Below, piece after piece: positions 36,245-45,510 of a DNA stretch of 64,000 nt. Location of the stretch: the NCBI GenBank assembly GCA_963969345.1, contig OZ017768.1, positions 930,001 through 994,000 on the forward strand, in the 5' to 3' direction. The notes under the pieces are model-generated. The model made no database searches. It saw nothing but the letters and a program-made list of their open reading frames with translations, and had not been told where the DNA came from. The number at the start of each line of letters is the position of its first letter. The stretch's first letter is position 1. Source of the DNA: Turbatrix aceti. Its lineage: Eukaryota > Nematoda > Chromadorea > Rhabditida > Panagrolaimidae. A program made the translations under genes and the position numbers.

Positions 36245-36840
36245 TTTGGTGCATCGGCCGTGATGGATTTGGTGTAACGCCGGTTCTTCTACGAATCCAG
36301 GTACTACCCCTGCACACCGATAGCAACCGCTGCCGAACAACTACGTCTACAAAACCGACGACGACGATTCTTCCGACGTCCAACTACTTCGAGGATTTTA
36401 TTGCGGACAACATCATACGGCGACAACAACTTACGAATCAGCGCAAATTTGTGAGTTCTTTTTTTCCGGGACGGTTCTTTCAACAGAATAAGACCCGTCA
36501 CCGAGTCAACGCGCAATCCCGAGGCCCACGACGACTCGCACACAGAGTTACCATGGCCAAACTTCGCCTACAACGGCAGACAGCGAAGCGCTACCAGGTC
36601 CAGCAGAGGCCCAAGACGGCGTTCGTTTTTTTGAGAAGCACTCGGGCAGGACAGCAGCTTCCGAACCCCGACGATCTCACCCCGCAGAAAGCCCATTGAA
36701 GACAGCAGTTCTCAATGGCACCCCTTCATTTCTCCCAGCCGTACCGCAACCCTCATCGTACTTCAGTCCTCGATCGCCCGGCCCCAGTGTCGCGATGCGA
36801 AGCCAGACGCCAGATCCCCCCCGACTCGGCTGGCCGGCAG

Positions 36841-37076
36841 TGTCGCGAATTCTTCGCGAACGCGGTTCAACACCAACGCGAAATCTACATAACTCCAGCA
36901 ATTTCTCTATATATACGTTGTTTTCCTTTCCTTTCAAAAAGAACACTTACTTCCTTACTCTTACCTTACGTTTCTGTACGTACTGACAATAAACTCTTCC
37001 TACTAACTCTCGATTTCTCTGTGAAGCTTCCCTCGCGTGGCCCGTTCCGCTGTGGAACGGAGGGAAGTTCTCCACA
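36841..37076 (+). repeat. 3' LTR of TRIM-like element
   Basis: Direct repeat of the 5' LTR with no difference noticed. It is preceded by a G-containing stretch (GGCTGGCCGGCAG) where a polypurine tract would be expected; the tract is poor. Confidence 0.9.
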
Positions 37077-37394
37077 AATTGTATAGGGAAAATTCGAATG
37101 CATTTTTCGCTGATTTGATTTCGACATGAAAATAACCTGAACTAACAATCGTGCATAAAAAGCGCGCCATTCTATTGCGATTTTCGCTAGAAACCGCCAA
37201 AGTCTGTCAAGTTTTTCAAGTCTGTCCCGAAAACACCAAATTTTTATCTCGTAAAATAAAAAAAATTACGGAAATAATCAATTTTTTACTTCGATTTGTC
37301 CACCAGAATTGTTTACGTGAAGGAGTTTATTTCTTGCATTCAAAAGCTTGGACTTCAATCAATCAATTTATCTCTTACTCGTACACACGGGATT

Positions 37395-37545
37395 ATACAA
37401 AGAAAAACAATCCGTCTGAAATCGAAGTCTTTGGTAGGAGCGTTGTAGGCAATGGCGAAATCGTCGGTCCAGCGCATGCGTGGTCGTCCTAGCGGTCGCT
37501 TGGCTTCTACGTAGTCTTCTGTAGGGTGCCTTCTACGACAATGCC
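37395..37545 (-). mobile_element. LINE C-terminal fragment
   Basis: The minus frame reads ...RPLGRPRMRWTDDFAIAY, the GRPxxRWxDD motif near the end of many non-LTR retrotransposon polyproteins. Roughly 50 residues remain without the catalytic core. Together with the fragment at 34821 it suggests a LINE was broken during assembly of this island. Confidence 0.6.
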
Positions 37546-37609
37546 AAAAAAACAAACTATTTGAATGCCAGAAAACTGCCGCTAAATACATAACACTTAC
37601 ACAGCATGC

Positions 37610-37990
37610 GCTTTTGTCCCACTGGGAGAAAAAGGAGCGCGCGCGTGCGAAATGAGTCATGTTCAAAAAAACGCCCTGAAGTCCGTAATAGAGTTTTTTG
37701 CTTACGGTCACTTCGGTAGGCTTGGGCATGTCCCAAAGATTGTTTTAAGCCACTCGCGCCTCCCGTAGGATTTTTTTGAGCTATGCTGGAGGCATTGAAA
37801 GATCATGAAACTTTGAAGTGCCGTAACTCACCAAAATCCCACTTTTTTTTGAAAAACGTTTATACATTTTTTCATTATTTTGGTATGAATAAGTATGCAA
37901 AAGCTGAGACATGGCACAACGACAGCATTCGAGAACGGGTTCGAAACAGATTTCAAGCTTAAAACATTGGAGAAAAAATGATAGTTTCAG
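37610..37990. repeat. Inner inverted repeat, left arm
   Basis: Reverse complement of 38160-38490 with visible divergence. Shared landmarks include CTTAAAACAATCTTTGGGAC, ACCGAAGTGACCGTAAGC and CGTTCTCGAAT-CTGTCGTTG. More diverged than the outer arms, so older. No coding capacity recognised. Confidence 0.75.
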
Positions 37991-38159
37991 GGTTCTCACA
38001 GCGAAAATAAGCGAAGAAGTTTCTCAAAACACAGATTTGTGCTTATAGCACAATGGTGAATATCAGCTTATACCATTGAAGATAAAGGTATACTTTTTGG
38101 GATTAAGGACGTCTTACCGTAAGAACAGAGAAACGATCACTTTTCAACAAATCTTTCAA

Positions 38160-38490
38160 AGCGCGCGCACACTTTCAAGCTTGTTATCTGTTTCGCACCC
38201 GTTCTCGAATACTGTCGTTGTGCCATGGTTCTGCTTTTGCATACTTATTCATACCAACATAATGAAGAAATGTATAAAGCGTTTTTAAAAAAATCATGGA
38301 ATTTCGGTTAGTTATGGCATGTTAAAGTATAAATGCCTGCAGCATTGCGCAAAATAATGCAACAAAGAGCGCGAGTGGCTTAAAACAATCTTTGGGACAT
38401 GCCCGAGCCTACCGAAGTGACCGTAAGCAAAAAACTCTATTACGGGCTTCAGGGCGATTTTTTGAACATGACTCCCTCAAAAAAATGCAC
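38160..38490. repeat. Inner inverted repeat, right arm
   Basis: Partner of 37610-37990, with substitutions and small indels. The loop (about 37990-38160) is unremarkable A/T-rich DNA. Confidence 0.75.
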
Positions 38491-38619
38491 GCGCGCGCAC
38501 CAGTGAGAAAAAAAGGTGAAGGCGCATGCTGTGCACTTACACGTTCGCAAAAAATTTCGTGTGGGGAACACGCTCTCACCGTGGGGAAAGTGAATGCTGT
38601 GCGCGCGCAGCGCACGGTA

Positions 38620-39624
38620 GACAAAAAGGCAAGAAATCAACAACTTCACTTCACTTTTGCACGGAAAGAATTTTATCGTTACCAATGTTCCAAGATACAA
38701 AGCATGTAATATTTAATCGATAGTTAACGAACACAATGCTTTGTCAGTACTTTTGTCCTTTATGTCGTCAGTTTTGCCGTCACCAGCGCGGATAGCTAAA
38801 AATTCTCCGTCGTGGGGACTGTTGGTCACATCGATTGGAACGTGGAGAGGTGTGCCGTCGGTGTTGATGTAATGACTGCTGCCCTTAGGTTTGTAGGCCC
38901 CAAGCAGGAACCATGGTCTCCATGGTTCCGTACTCCTGACTTTTCCTTTATAAAGCCTTGGAAGGACGGTTTCTGTAAGAGTTTTATGTACGTTGCGCAA
39001 CTTTTCAAAACTTACTGTAAATAATATTTTGTTCCTTGGTCGAGTTGAGGATGTTCAATCGCGAATCAGGGTTTATTTTTCTGCACTGTCCATCCAAATC
39101 TTTTATTTTGAACGCAGCATGATTGTTCACATTTTGAACGTAGTAGCACTTTTTTAAGCCGTCACCAATATCCACTTTGAAGCACTTATTTTTACATGGC
39201 TTCGGTTTCTTCGTAGGAAAAATAATGTCGCTGGAGTTATCCGAACCAGAAACAATTTCGGGAAGTAAGGCAAGGGCCAGGAAGGCCAGAAGAAAAAGGT
39301 GTACAGTATTCATGATGAATTGAACGATGAAATGAATGCCGTATGATGCTGCTTATATATCGGTATTTTTGGTTCTGATTGTGTGACGTGGTATAGTCAC
39401 GTTGCAAAGCTTACAAACTTCTGCTGCAATCTTATTACATTTTGCAGCTTCTACGTGGATCCATAAAGAAAGTACATTATTTTTGCTATCTTGCTTTATT
39501 GTGTTATTGTGATTGTGGCAGAAGTCGTTCAGAAATTGCATATTTTTGAGAAAATTATCAAGTTGTTGCATTTGTACACAAATTGCTATTTTTTGAAAAA
39601 CGATGTTTGATTTTACAACTTGCA
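38620..39624. repeat. Outer inverted repeat, right arm
   Basis: Reverse complement of 34953-35957. The arms are not perfectly identical (for example one base near each end), which speaks against a simple assembly fold-back. Beyond its outer edge, 39625-39747 holds sequence resembling what follows the inner edge of the left arm. Confidence 0.9.
38713..39313 (-). CDS. Small secreted protein in inverted repeat, copy 2
   Basis: Exons 39313-39016 and 38972-38713 (43-bp intron) mirror copy 1 and encode the same 185-residue secreted product: signal peptide, CKNKC motif, C-terminal CSLTID. TATA box and about 300 bp of upstream DNA are duplicated as well. The two genes point towards each other across the mobile-element spacer. 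Confidence 0.8.
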
Positions 39625-39978
39625 AGTTGGGATTGATACCTGTTGTGATATCATTGCGCTTTAATGTGACCAAATTATCATAGAGACATTACTATACAAT
39701 TTTTTCTAATAAATTTTTTTAAATATTTCAAAATATTTTTCCTCCATGTATACAATTAATTTTTTTTTTCAAAATATTTTTTTTCCTCCACGTTGTATAT
39801 AATTTTTTTACGTTTATTTTTTATTGTCTTATTTTTTGTTAATTTTTTTGTGAAGGGACGGTTAGTTCAGATTTCGATGAGTTACCGTATCATTTTAAGG
39901 ATTTGTCATAACCCAAAAAAATACGGTCATTTTTTTCCGTTAAGTGAATGTACTATATTTCATTTTGTTGTGCATGGA
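39625..39978. other. A/T-rich spacer with short tandem repeats
   Basis: Two copies of a TTTCAAAATATTTTTTTTCCTCCA-like motif lie between about 39728 and 39790. The sequence at 39680-39747, read on the minus strand, resembles 35955-36008 plus the bases after the LTR element (GGAAAAATATTTTGAAATAT and ATTGTATAG shared). Confidence 0.5.
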
Positions 39979-40517
39979 TTAAAAAATGATTCGAGATTGA
40001 TAGACAACACACATGAGTTCTTCGAACGGTGATCTATTGTTGATGAGACGGATGGCAAACTGATAGGGAACTCGTCGGTTGTGGAAAACCTTCAGGAAGC
40101 CCGAAAATGCGAGACGGGGATTGAACTTGACTTCGATGACCTGTCGACCCGGGTAGATTGGGCAGGAGAGGTTGTCTTCGCAGACGTCATAGTTGTCACT
40201 AAAAAGAATTTTTAGATGATGATACTTTGAAAAAAAAAACATACATGAGACCAAAGGTGGGCAAAAAGAGCCATCCACAACCCAGCCATCCGGATTTTCG
40301 GCGATAGAGGTAGATTTCGGCTCTCATGTTGTCGTAACTAAATATTTTCAAAATTGATCTGTAAAATCTTTTTCGTGTGAGATCACAAACCGTCTGGTGG
40401 CAAAACTGCTGACGTCAAAAAAAAATCGAATTTGTTGTGAAAAATCGAGCGGGAATTGATAGTCCCCGGTACTATTTGATACCGCTGAGTCGTGGATTAC
40501 CAAAATTGGGGGTCGAG
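39979..40517 (-). CDS. ML-domain-like (MD-2/NPC2-related) lipid-binding protein, 5' exon missing
   Basis: Three exons, 40517-40391, 40337-40245 and 40198-39979, join with matching phases (2 and 2) to about 145 residues and a stop. The first exon needs an upstream exon ending in phase 1, presumably encoding the signal peptide; I could not find it. The pattern NSTGDYQFPLDF..., then GWLGCGWLFLPTFGLIDNYD, VCEDNLSCPIYPGRQVIE, PYQFAIRLINN and a final MCVVYQS resembles the ML fold. In that fold, CP-x-PG follows a disulphide-rich centre and a Cys sits in the last strand. ML proteins bind lipids outside the cell or in lysosomes. The family call is inference from cysteine spacing and strand pattern; the exon chain is firmer than the function. 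Confidence 0.5.
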
Positions 40518-40992
40518 CTAAAAAATATCGAAATCAATAATCCTATTTTAAATTCTGTCTGAAGATTTTTGTTTTTCTTCAACCTTCAAAAAAAGTTTGC
40601 TTTTGTTTTTTTTTAATTCTTGATCGAAAAAAACTTTATTGCTTATTTTTTTTAACGTTGACTTTTACTTTTTTTCTCGTGTAAAGCATCGCACTTGACA
40701 CCTGATATTGTACGCACCGCTGGAGAACGTTTAGAACGCTGTCTCCGTGTTTGTTTATACACCCGAGCATAGAGTTAGCTCGTATAAGAGGTTTACACGT
40801 TTTCAGTTCTCAGGCGTTACAAAAATAGAGCAAAAGTGCTATTTGTCTGTTTTTCAAAAAACTTATAGAATTTACTGTTTTAAAAACATTAATGAATTAA
40901 AAAATCATCAGTCGATAAAACTGGAATTTCGCAAACAAATTTGAACGTTTGTTTGCAAAATTGTAGCAAACGAAATCAAACCCAACAAATTT
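40518..40992. other. Intergenic, may hide the 5' exon of the ML-like gene
   Basis: A/T-rich DNA with no exon I can support. It should be searched for a short signal-peptide exon on the minus strand. Confidence 0.3.
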
Positions 40993-41404
40993 TCATGGAG
41001 ACCTAAAAAAATCTTGCCGACGACCAAAATTCCCTTTCTTTAAACCTACAAAAAGAAAAAAAATTCAAAGAAAAAAACAAACCATTCGAGCTGCAGCTAT
41101 AAAAATGTGGTTCAAAAGCCGTGTTATTCGGGTAAACATGGCAATCCTTTGTCTCAAACGAATCACTCAACGCGGATTCCGGTTCATAGTAGGCATTTCT
41201 CTGCATCATGCCTTCGACGTGCTTCTGATTTAACAAATTGTAAAACTGAGCCGTAGGATTGTGAATAGTCAGCGGAGGTACGCCGGGTTCGGCGCCTGGA
41301 GGTCCACGAAATTCGCTCGATTCGTATTCCTCAAGGGGCAGTGCGTAGGCAGGCAATACGACCAGTGCCATCACGACCGCAGTCACTTTAGTTGTAGTCC
41401 ACAT
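40993..41404 (-). CDS. Short secreted peptide-like precursor
   Basis: Exons 41404-41083 and 41045-40993 give 124 residues. Residues 1-22 form a signal peptide (VVMALVVLPAYA). The body is acidic, Pro- and Tyr-containing, with only two cysteines. The last 17 residues, encoded by the tiny second exon, are basic and contain KK and RR pairs with a Gly before RR (LKKGNFGRRQDFF). Such Gly-dibasic sites are cut and amidated in neuropeptide precursors, so a peptide hormone is possible. The donor of exon 1 is GTTTGT, weaker than usual, so the last exon is less certain. The ATG follows a CATTTAG acceptor. No homologue recognised. Confidence 0.5.
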
Positions 41405-41789
41405 TCTGGCTAAATGACAAAAAAGTTGAACGCGTTCGGGAGGGACCGCGGTTGCAACGAATGAAGACGCAATAAAGAAACCCTTCTTTTTGGGGAGTAC
41501 AAAAAATTTATACGAGTCCTTGAAAGTGAGAAGAATCAAAATATTATCATATTTCAACGACGTCTATTTATTGCTTGGACGCTGGCTTGCGCACTTATTC
41601 CCCCCACCCCTCTCCCCTGGCTCTCCACCTTTGCATCCTAAAAACAATCAAAGTAGCTCCCTGCCTAGGCGATTGGTCAGGAGGAGGGTCAACACCAACA
41701 CCAACACCTGTGAAAAAGGTGAAGTGGCTTGCTAGACGCGTCACGTTGACTGTATCATTGAGGATGGGTTTCGTAACTTTTTGAGATAG

Positions 41790-42087
41790 GCACTCAAATT
41801 TTGGATGGTTAGATGACTCCTTGAAAGATGAAGCAATAAGCAAGCTTTCATCATAAAATGAACTGTACGCGCTTAACTTTTCACGCAGCGCAAAGCAATT
41901 CAAATATCCATTACAATTGCAGGGACTAAAAAAGTGGGTTGACTGCAATTTGACTCCGATGTTGCAATATATCCACACTATATGATGAGCCTGGAAGAGG
42001 GTGTGTATTACCGCTTGACCGTTTGCAGAAGATGACCGTTTGAGCAAATAGCGACGCAACAAAGAGCATCTTTTCTACAAGTGCCAT
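41790..42087 (-). CDS. Possible small secreted Cys-containing protein, uncertain model
   Basis: ATG at 42087 starts a signal-peptide-like run (MLFVASLFAQTVIF). A second exon after TTTTTTTAG (near 41934) encodes PCNCNGYLNCFALREKL...FECLSQKVTKPILND. The spacing of Cys and the HPKFEC block faintly recall the saposin gene nearby. The donor that keeps the frame (GTCAAG) is non-standard and the 3' end is not defined, so treat it as a candidate only. Confidence 0.25.
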
Positions 42088-42572
42088 TGTGCTAAATCAT
42101 CGTAAACGCTGTGCGCTTTGATCAAAGAAAAAGTTTATACTACACGTCTGACACGCTGATTTATATTTAGAACCTCGCGAAAAACTTTTTTATGTTACAG
42201 AAATAAAACATTTTGAAAAATATAAAAAAAAAAGGAATTTTCAAATCTCAACATGAATTTTTTTAATGGATTGTTTAAAATTAGAAATTTTGATTTCTAA
42301 CTCAAAAAAACAAATTATTTGCGGTGCGCATTTAAAAATTTTCAAACGGAGAACTCATTGTCGAGTAAATATGTAAATCTATGTGTCTTGTCATCAAGTT
42401 GTGAGAAGGAAATGCTAGTGCGCGAATAATGGTCATGCAAAGTTTTTGGAAGGCATTTTTGCGATGTTTTGAAGTCAAAAACGACAATCACCACGTTCAC
42501 ATCAGTGCAGGTAAGAATTGCAGTCATCGATCGTCGTGCCTGTCGGCTATTACTGAGCAGCAAGGAGAAGCG
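42088..42572. other. Intergenic, A/T-rich
   Basis: No supported exon. A frame from 42429 leads into the following gene only if a CAG|GTAAG...TTGCAG mini-intron near 42510 is removed; this could be its 5' leader. Confidence 0.3.
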
Positions 42573-43606
42573 ATGGGCAACACTGCACGTAGGTTGCGAT
42601 CTTTGGGCCACAATTCCAATTCAAGATCTGTGAGTTTCCTTTTTTTTGGGTAGATTTTGAGTAAAGTGAGCATGCAATTTTTGAGATCGTGGTGTTCTCG
42701 CCACGAAAAATGCTTTTAAAAATTTTTTAATTTTCATTTTTTTTCAGTCCTCTGAAGAATGGGTAACAGACGTCCCAACACGGTCGTCGAGAACATTCAG
42801 CCCCCATACAGGTATATCGGACTCAGGTGAAGGGTCGGATGCATCGATATCCGAAGACAAGCGTGAAAGCATCTCTGCATCGACGGCCGGGTCCATTATG
42901 TCTGTGTCTGGTCAAACGAGATACGAAAACAAAAAACCGAAGACGCCCTCTCAACGTCAGGCACCGCGTGCACGGGAGCAGAAGAGAAGGTCATGGTCAT
43001 CAACGGGCTCAACGACGTTTTCGGATCCCACATCAGAAGACCATCGCCCATGGACACTTGAAGGACATACATTCGACGATTTTGCGTCAATGAAATGGAG
43101 AAATGAGGAGTGGAAGAAATCGGTTGAAGAATTTCTGGCTACGGATCCCATCGCGCCCCCGAAGTTGAAGAAGAAAAATGTAAGTGCATTGGTAGTCTTT
43201 TTTTTGAACGCAACGAATTTCAAAACAAGTGCGCTGAATAAATTTAGGGTTTTGGGTACTTTTACCACGAAAATTTTTTCTGCGCGCATTTCTTGTGCTT
43301 TTGCATTTTGAGTGCTCTTATCACGAAAACTTTTAATGCAATTTTTCAATTTTTGCTGTAAAACCGTTTCAAAACGATTTTTCAATTAAAAAAAAAACTG
43401 TTTTTTTTTTACTTTTTGTTTTCAATGTTTCAAAAATCTCTCAGAACTTTCCATACTTGCAGGCAGGACGATTTGTTCTCTACCGATACACTCACTTCGT
43501 TGCCCCCCGTGCAGGTCTTCGCTTCAAGCAAGCAGTAAACCGTGCGAGTGCGCGTCGTGTGTACACCTCGATTCCTGTGCCCAATTCTGAGTGGAGTGAA
43601 GCCTGA
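42573..43606 (+). CDS. Unrecognised, probably N-myristoylated disordered protein
   Basis: Exons 42573-42629, 42748-43179 and 43445-43606 join in phase 0 to 216 residues with good GTGAGT/GTAAGT donors and TTTCAG/TCTCAG acceptors. The start MGNTARRL offers Gly2 with basic residues following, a typical N-myristoylation context for membrane attachment. Residues 20-120 are Ser/Thr/Arg-rich, probably disordered and phosphorylated. A compact conserved-looking part follows: TFDDFASMKWRNEEWKKSVEEF, then PYLQAGRFVLYRYTHFVAPRAG. No family recognised. The real start could lie upstream; the choice rests on the myristoylation context and frame. Next gene downstream is on the same strand, 283 bp away. Confidence 0.55.
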
Positions 43607-43888
43607 TTTCAATGGACTTGCTTTGATTCGTTGCTTGACGACGACACGTGATTGACTTTTCCGTCCGCTGACTGTTTTTTATTATCCTTTTTTTCTCCCC
43701 ATGAGGAGTCTCATTGTCCTACTGGTAAAATAATGACAGAAACCCCTCCCGAAACATGACATTAACGTGGAACACACATCTGCAGGTGTGCAAATTTGTG
43801 TGTATTGTTCGTTAATTTAAACATCGAGGTAAAATGGTCGCTGAATGAAAGGCTTCTGTTAGTTTGACGGGTTTGTTGTGTCAGAAGC

Positions 43889-44888
43889 ATGTCGGTTTCC
43901 AGCTCATCTTCGTCGTTTTTCCGGAATGTCAAAAACACGGCCTCGATGGTCGGGTTAACTGTTTTGGTGTTTGCAACCTTGGTTACGATTGTACGTGCCG
44001 AAGAATGCCCGACAACCGGCATTGGCTCGTGGGCTGATTGGTCTGTCTGGAACGATGCTACGGAGAATGGCACGCGATATCGCCTTAGATTCTGCACTCC
44101 GCCAATCGTCAGTGGATGCGTTATTTCCAAGTTTAGCTGCGAGTTTGTTTCTTTTTTATCAAAAAAATATGCTTTGAAGATTTTAAATTTGATATAACAA
44201 AAAGAAAATAATAGCCGTAAAACTCAAGACGCGCACGCATAATCGTGAATTTAGAGTTTTTAGTGCTCTTGACGCGAAAAATTTTAGACCCGGTTTTTTA
44301 AAAATAATATGGCTTTTGACCTTTTTAAAACAATTTTTTTGTCATTGTTGTTCAGTTTTAACACTAAAAACATCCAGGGGCAACGCAACGGAGCGAAATG
44401 TCTTGACATCACTCAACCTGACAACTCCTGCGACCAGTGAAGAGGTACAAGTTGAAGAAGAAACCGATGTCCCAGTCGCTGCAGCCGATGCGGAAATCAA
44501 TAATCAAGTTACGACAGTTGCACCCACAACTAACGAAGAAGTCGAAACCACGACCCTTCCCACGCCAGGCGTTGTAGTTGGAACCATTCGAGCGGCTAAG
44601 CAACCCCTTACCACGTGCACCGGGACCTGGAGTTCGTGGTCATGTGTTTGCTGTGGTGCGTGTGCAAATCCGCAGTGCAGTCGAAAGTGCCAGGCTTCGA
44701 GCACAAGCTGTAAGCGAGGCTTCTGTGATGGGGCTGTGACGCAGCAAGACAATTCGACAACGTGTTCGTCCGACGACACGACTGCGTGCAAGTTCCCCCT
44801 ACCGAGGTGTTGTTCGGGGACGATTGCGTACGCCGATTACTCGACGTCTAGCATTCAGTGCCGCAACCACACCATTGATGAGTTGTAA
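43889..44888 (+). CDS. Secreted protein with two TSP1-like repeats
   Basis: Exons 43889-44142 and 44378-44888 give 254 residues. A signal peptide ends near VTIVRA (residues 1-37). The first repeat spans the intron: SWADWSVW...NGTRYRLRFC...SGC...SCEGNATERN, matching the W-x-x-W, C and C-x-G-x-x-x-E-R order of thrombospondin type 1 repeats. A Thr/Glu-rich stalk of about 60 residues follows. The second, more cysteine-dense repeat starts GTWSSWSCVCCGACANPQC and ends near PLPRCC. Extracellular or cell-surface. The donor is GTTTGT, chosen because it restores a TSP1-like join; an alternative donor a few codons earlier would shorten the first repeat. Function unknown. Confidence 0.6.
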
Positions 44889-45156
44889 GGGATGGCGCTT
44901 TTTGTGAAGTGGTAAAATTGATGTTATTTACGGTGAAAAACAAAGAGTAATAAATGAAATGTATTTATGGTCTTAAAAGGACAGTTCTTTAGTGTTCTTG
45001 ACTTCAATATTTTTCTACTTCAGTTTTTCCAAAAAATCACACTTTTTTGTCTTTTTTTTCCCAAAAACAACGCACGAATGATTGCTGAAACTTCATTTTT
45101 GACTTTCACATGAGTTTTGTATCCGTGACAATCATGTTAGAAAAAAGCACCCAATT
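44889..45156. other. Convergent 3' region
   Basis: Short A/T-rich spacer between the TSP1-like gene (plus) and the saposin gene (minus), with AATAAA just after the former near 44949. Confidence 0.4.
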
Positions 45157-45510
45157 CTAGCACACGCCAACTTTGTGACAAATCACACGAGGGGAAACTT
45201 GACTCCTAATTGGCAGGATGACTGAGTCAAGGTGGTCATTAGCCGCCGTCTGGCACAATTCCAAGTTATCCGGATGGCCTCGAGTCATTTCCGCGCAAAG
45301 ATTCAGTGCGATCTAAAAATACCATTTGTTCAGATGTTGACAACTTTTCATGCCGCTACTCACCTCAAAAGCGTCATCAGGTGCCACAGCCAAACGTTGT
45401 CTAAAGGTATCTAAATAATGGACACAGAATCTGCAATTGTCTTGTTTGGCAAGAGCGGACAACATGTGTCCCAGAGCGACTGTGTAGAAGAGAGTGATGA
45501 GAAGCTTCAT
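45157..45510 (-). CDS. Single-domain saposin-like protein (caenopore type)
   Basis: Exons 45510-45364 and 45312-45157 join in phase 0 to 100 residues. The signal peptide is residues 1-21. The mature part is one saposin B domain: CRFC at 26-29, then LNLC (55), LELC (69), VIC (94) and a terminal C (100), giving the classic six-cysteine C-x-x-C...C...C...C...C spacing, with VGVC at the end. In nematodes and amoebae such stand-alone secreted saposins bind or permeabilise membranes and often serve in gut defence; that role is inferred. No propeptide or second domain. Upstream, 45540-45580 has a TATA-like TTTATAC on the minus strand. Confidence 0.8.

Larger units (their letters stand above)
36004..37081 (+). 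mobile_element. Intact non-autonomous LTR retrotransposon (TRIM-like)
   Basis: Two 236-bp direct repeats (36009-36244 and 36841-37076), apparently identical, begin TGTCGCG and end TCCACA. They are flanked by the 5-bp duplication AATTG (36004-36008, 37077-37081). Just inside the 5' LTR, TGGTGCATCGGCCG (36247-36260) is complementary to the 3' end of tRNA-Gly, a primer-binding site. The LTR carries TATATATA near 36077 and AATAAA at 36156-36161. The 596-bp interior has no protease, polymerase or integrase; one plus frame ends at 36699 with a basic, Gln/Arg-rich gag-like tail. It must be mobilised in trans. Identical LTRs and an intact target duplication mean a recent insertion. Confidence 0.92.

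Noticed and set aside
37151..37492. 113-codon frame at the edge of the palindrome spacer
   Set aside because: Overlaps LINE-tail sequence on the other strand and has no coding character of its own.
34953..39624. Explaining the palindrome as an assembly fold-back artefact
   Set aside because: Arms differ at a few bases and the spacer contains an intact LTR insertion with target duplication, so a biological inversion-duplication is more likely; long reads would settle it.
41595..42062. 155-codon minus frame taken as one exon
   Set aside because: Its right part overlaps a likely intron, and its left part is Gly/Val/Pro low-complexity; only a spliced small-protein candidate was kept at low confidence.
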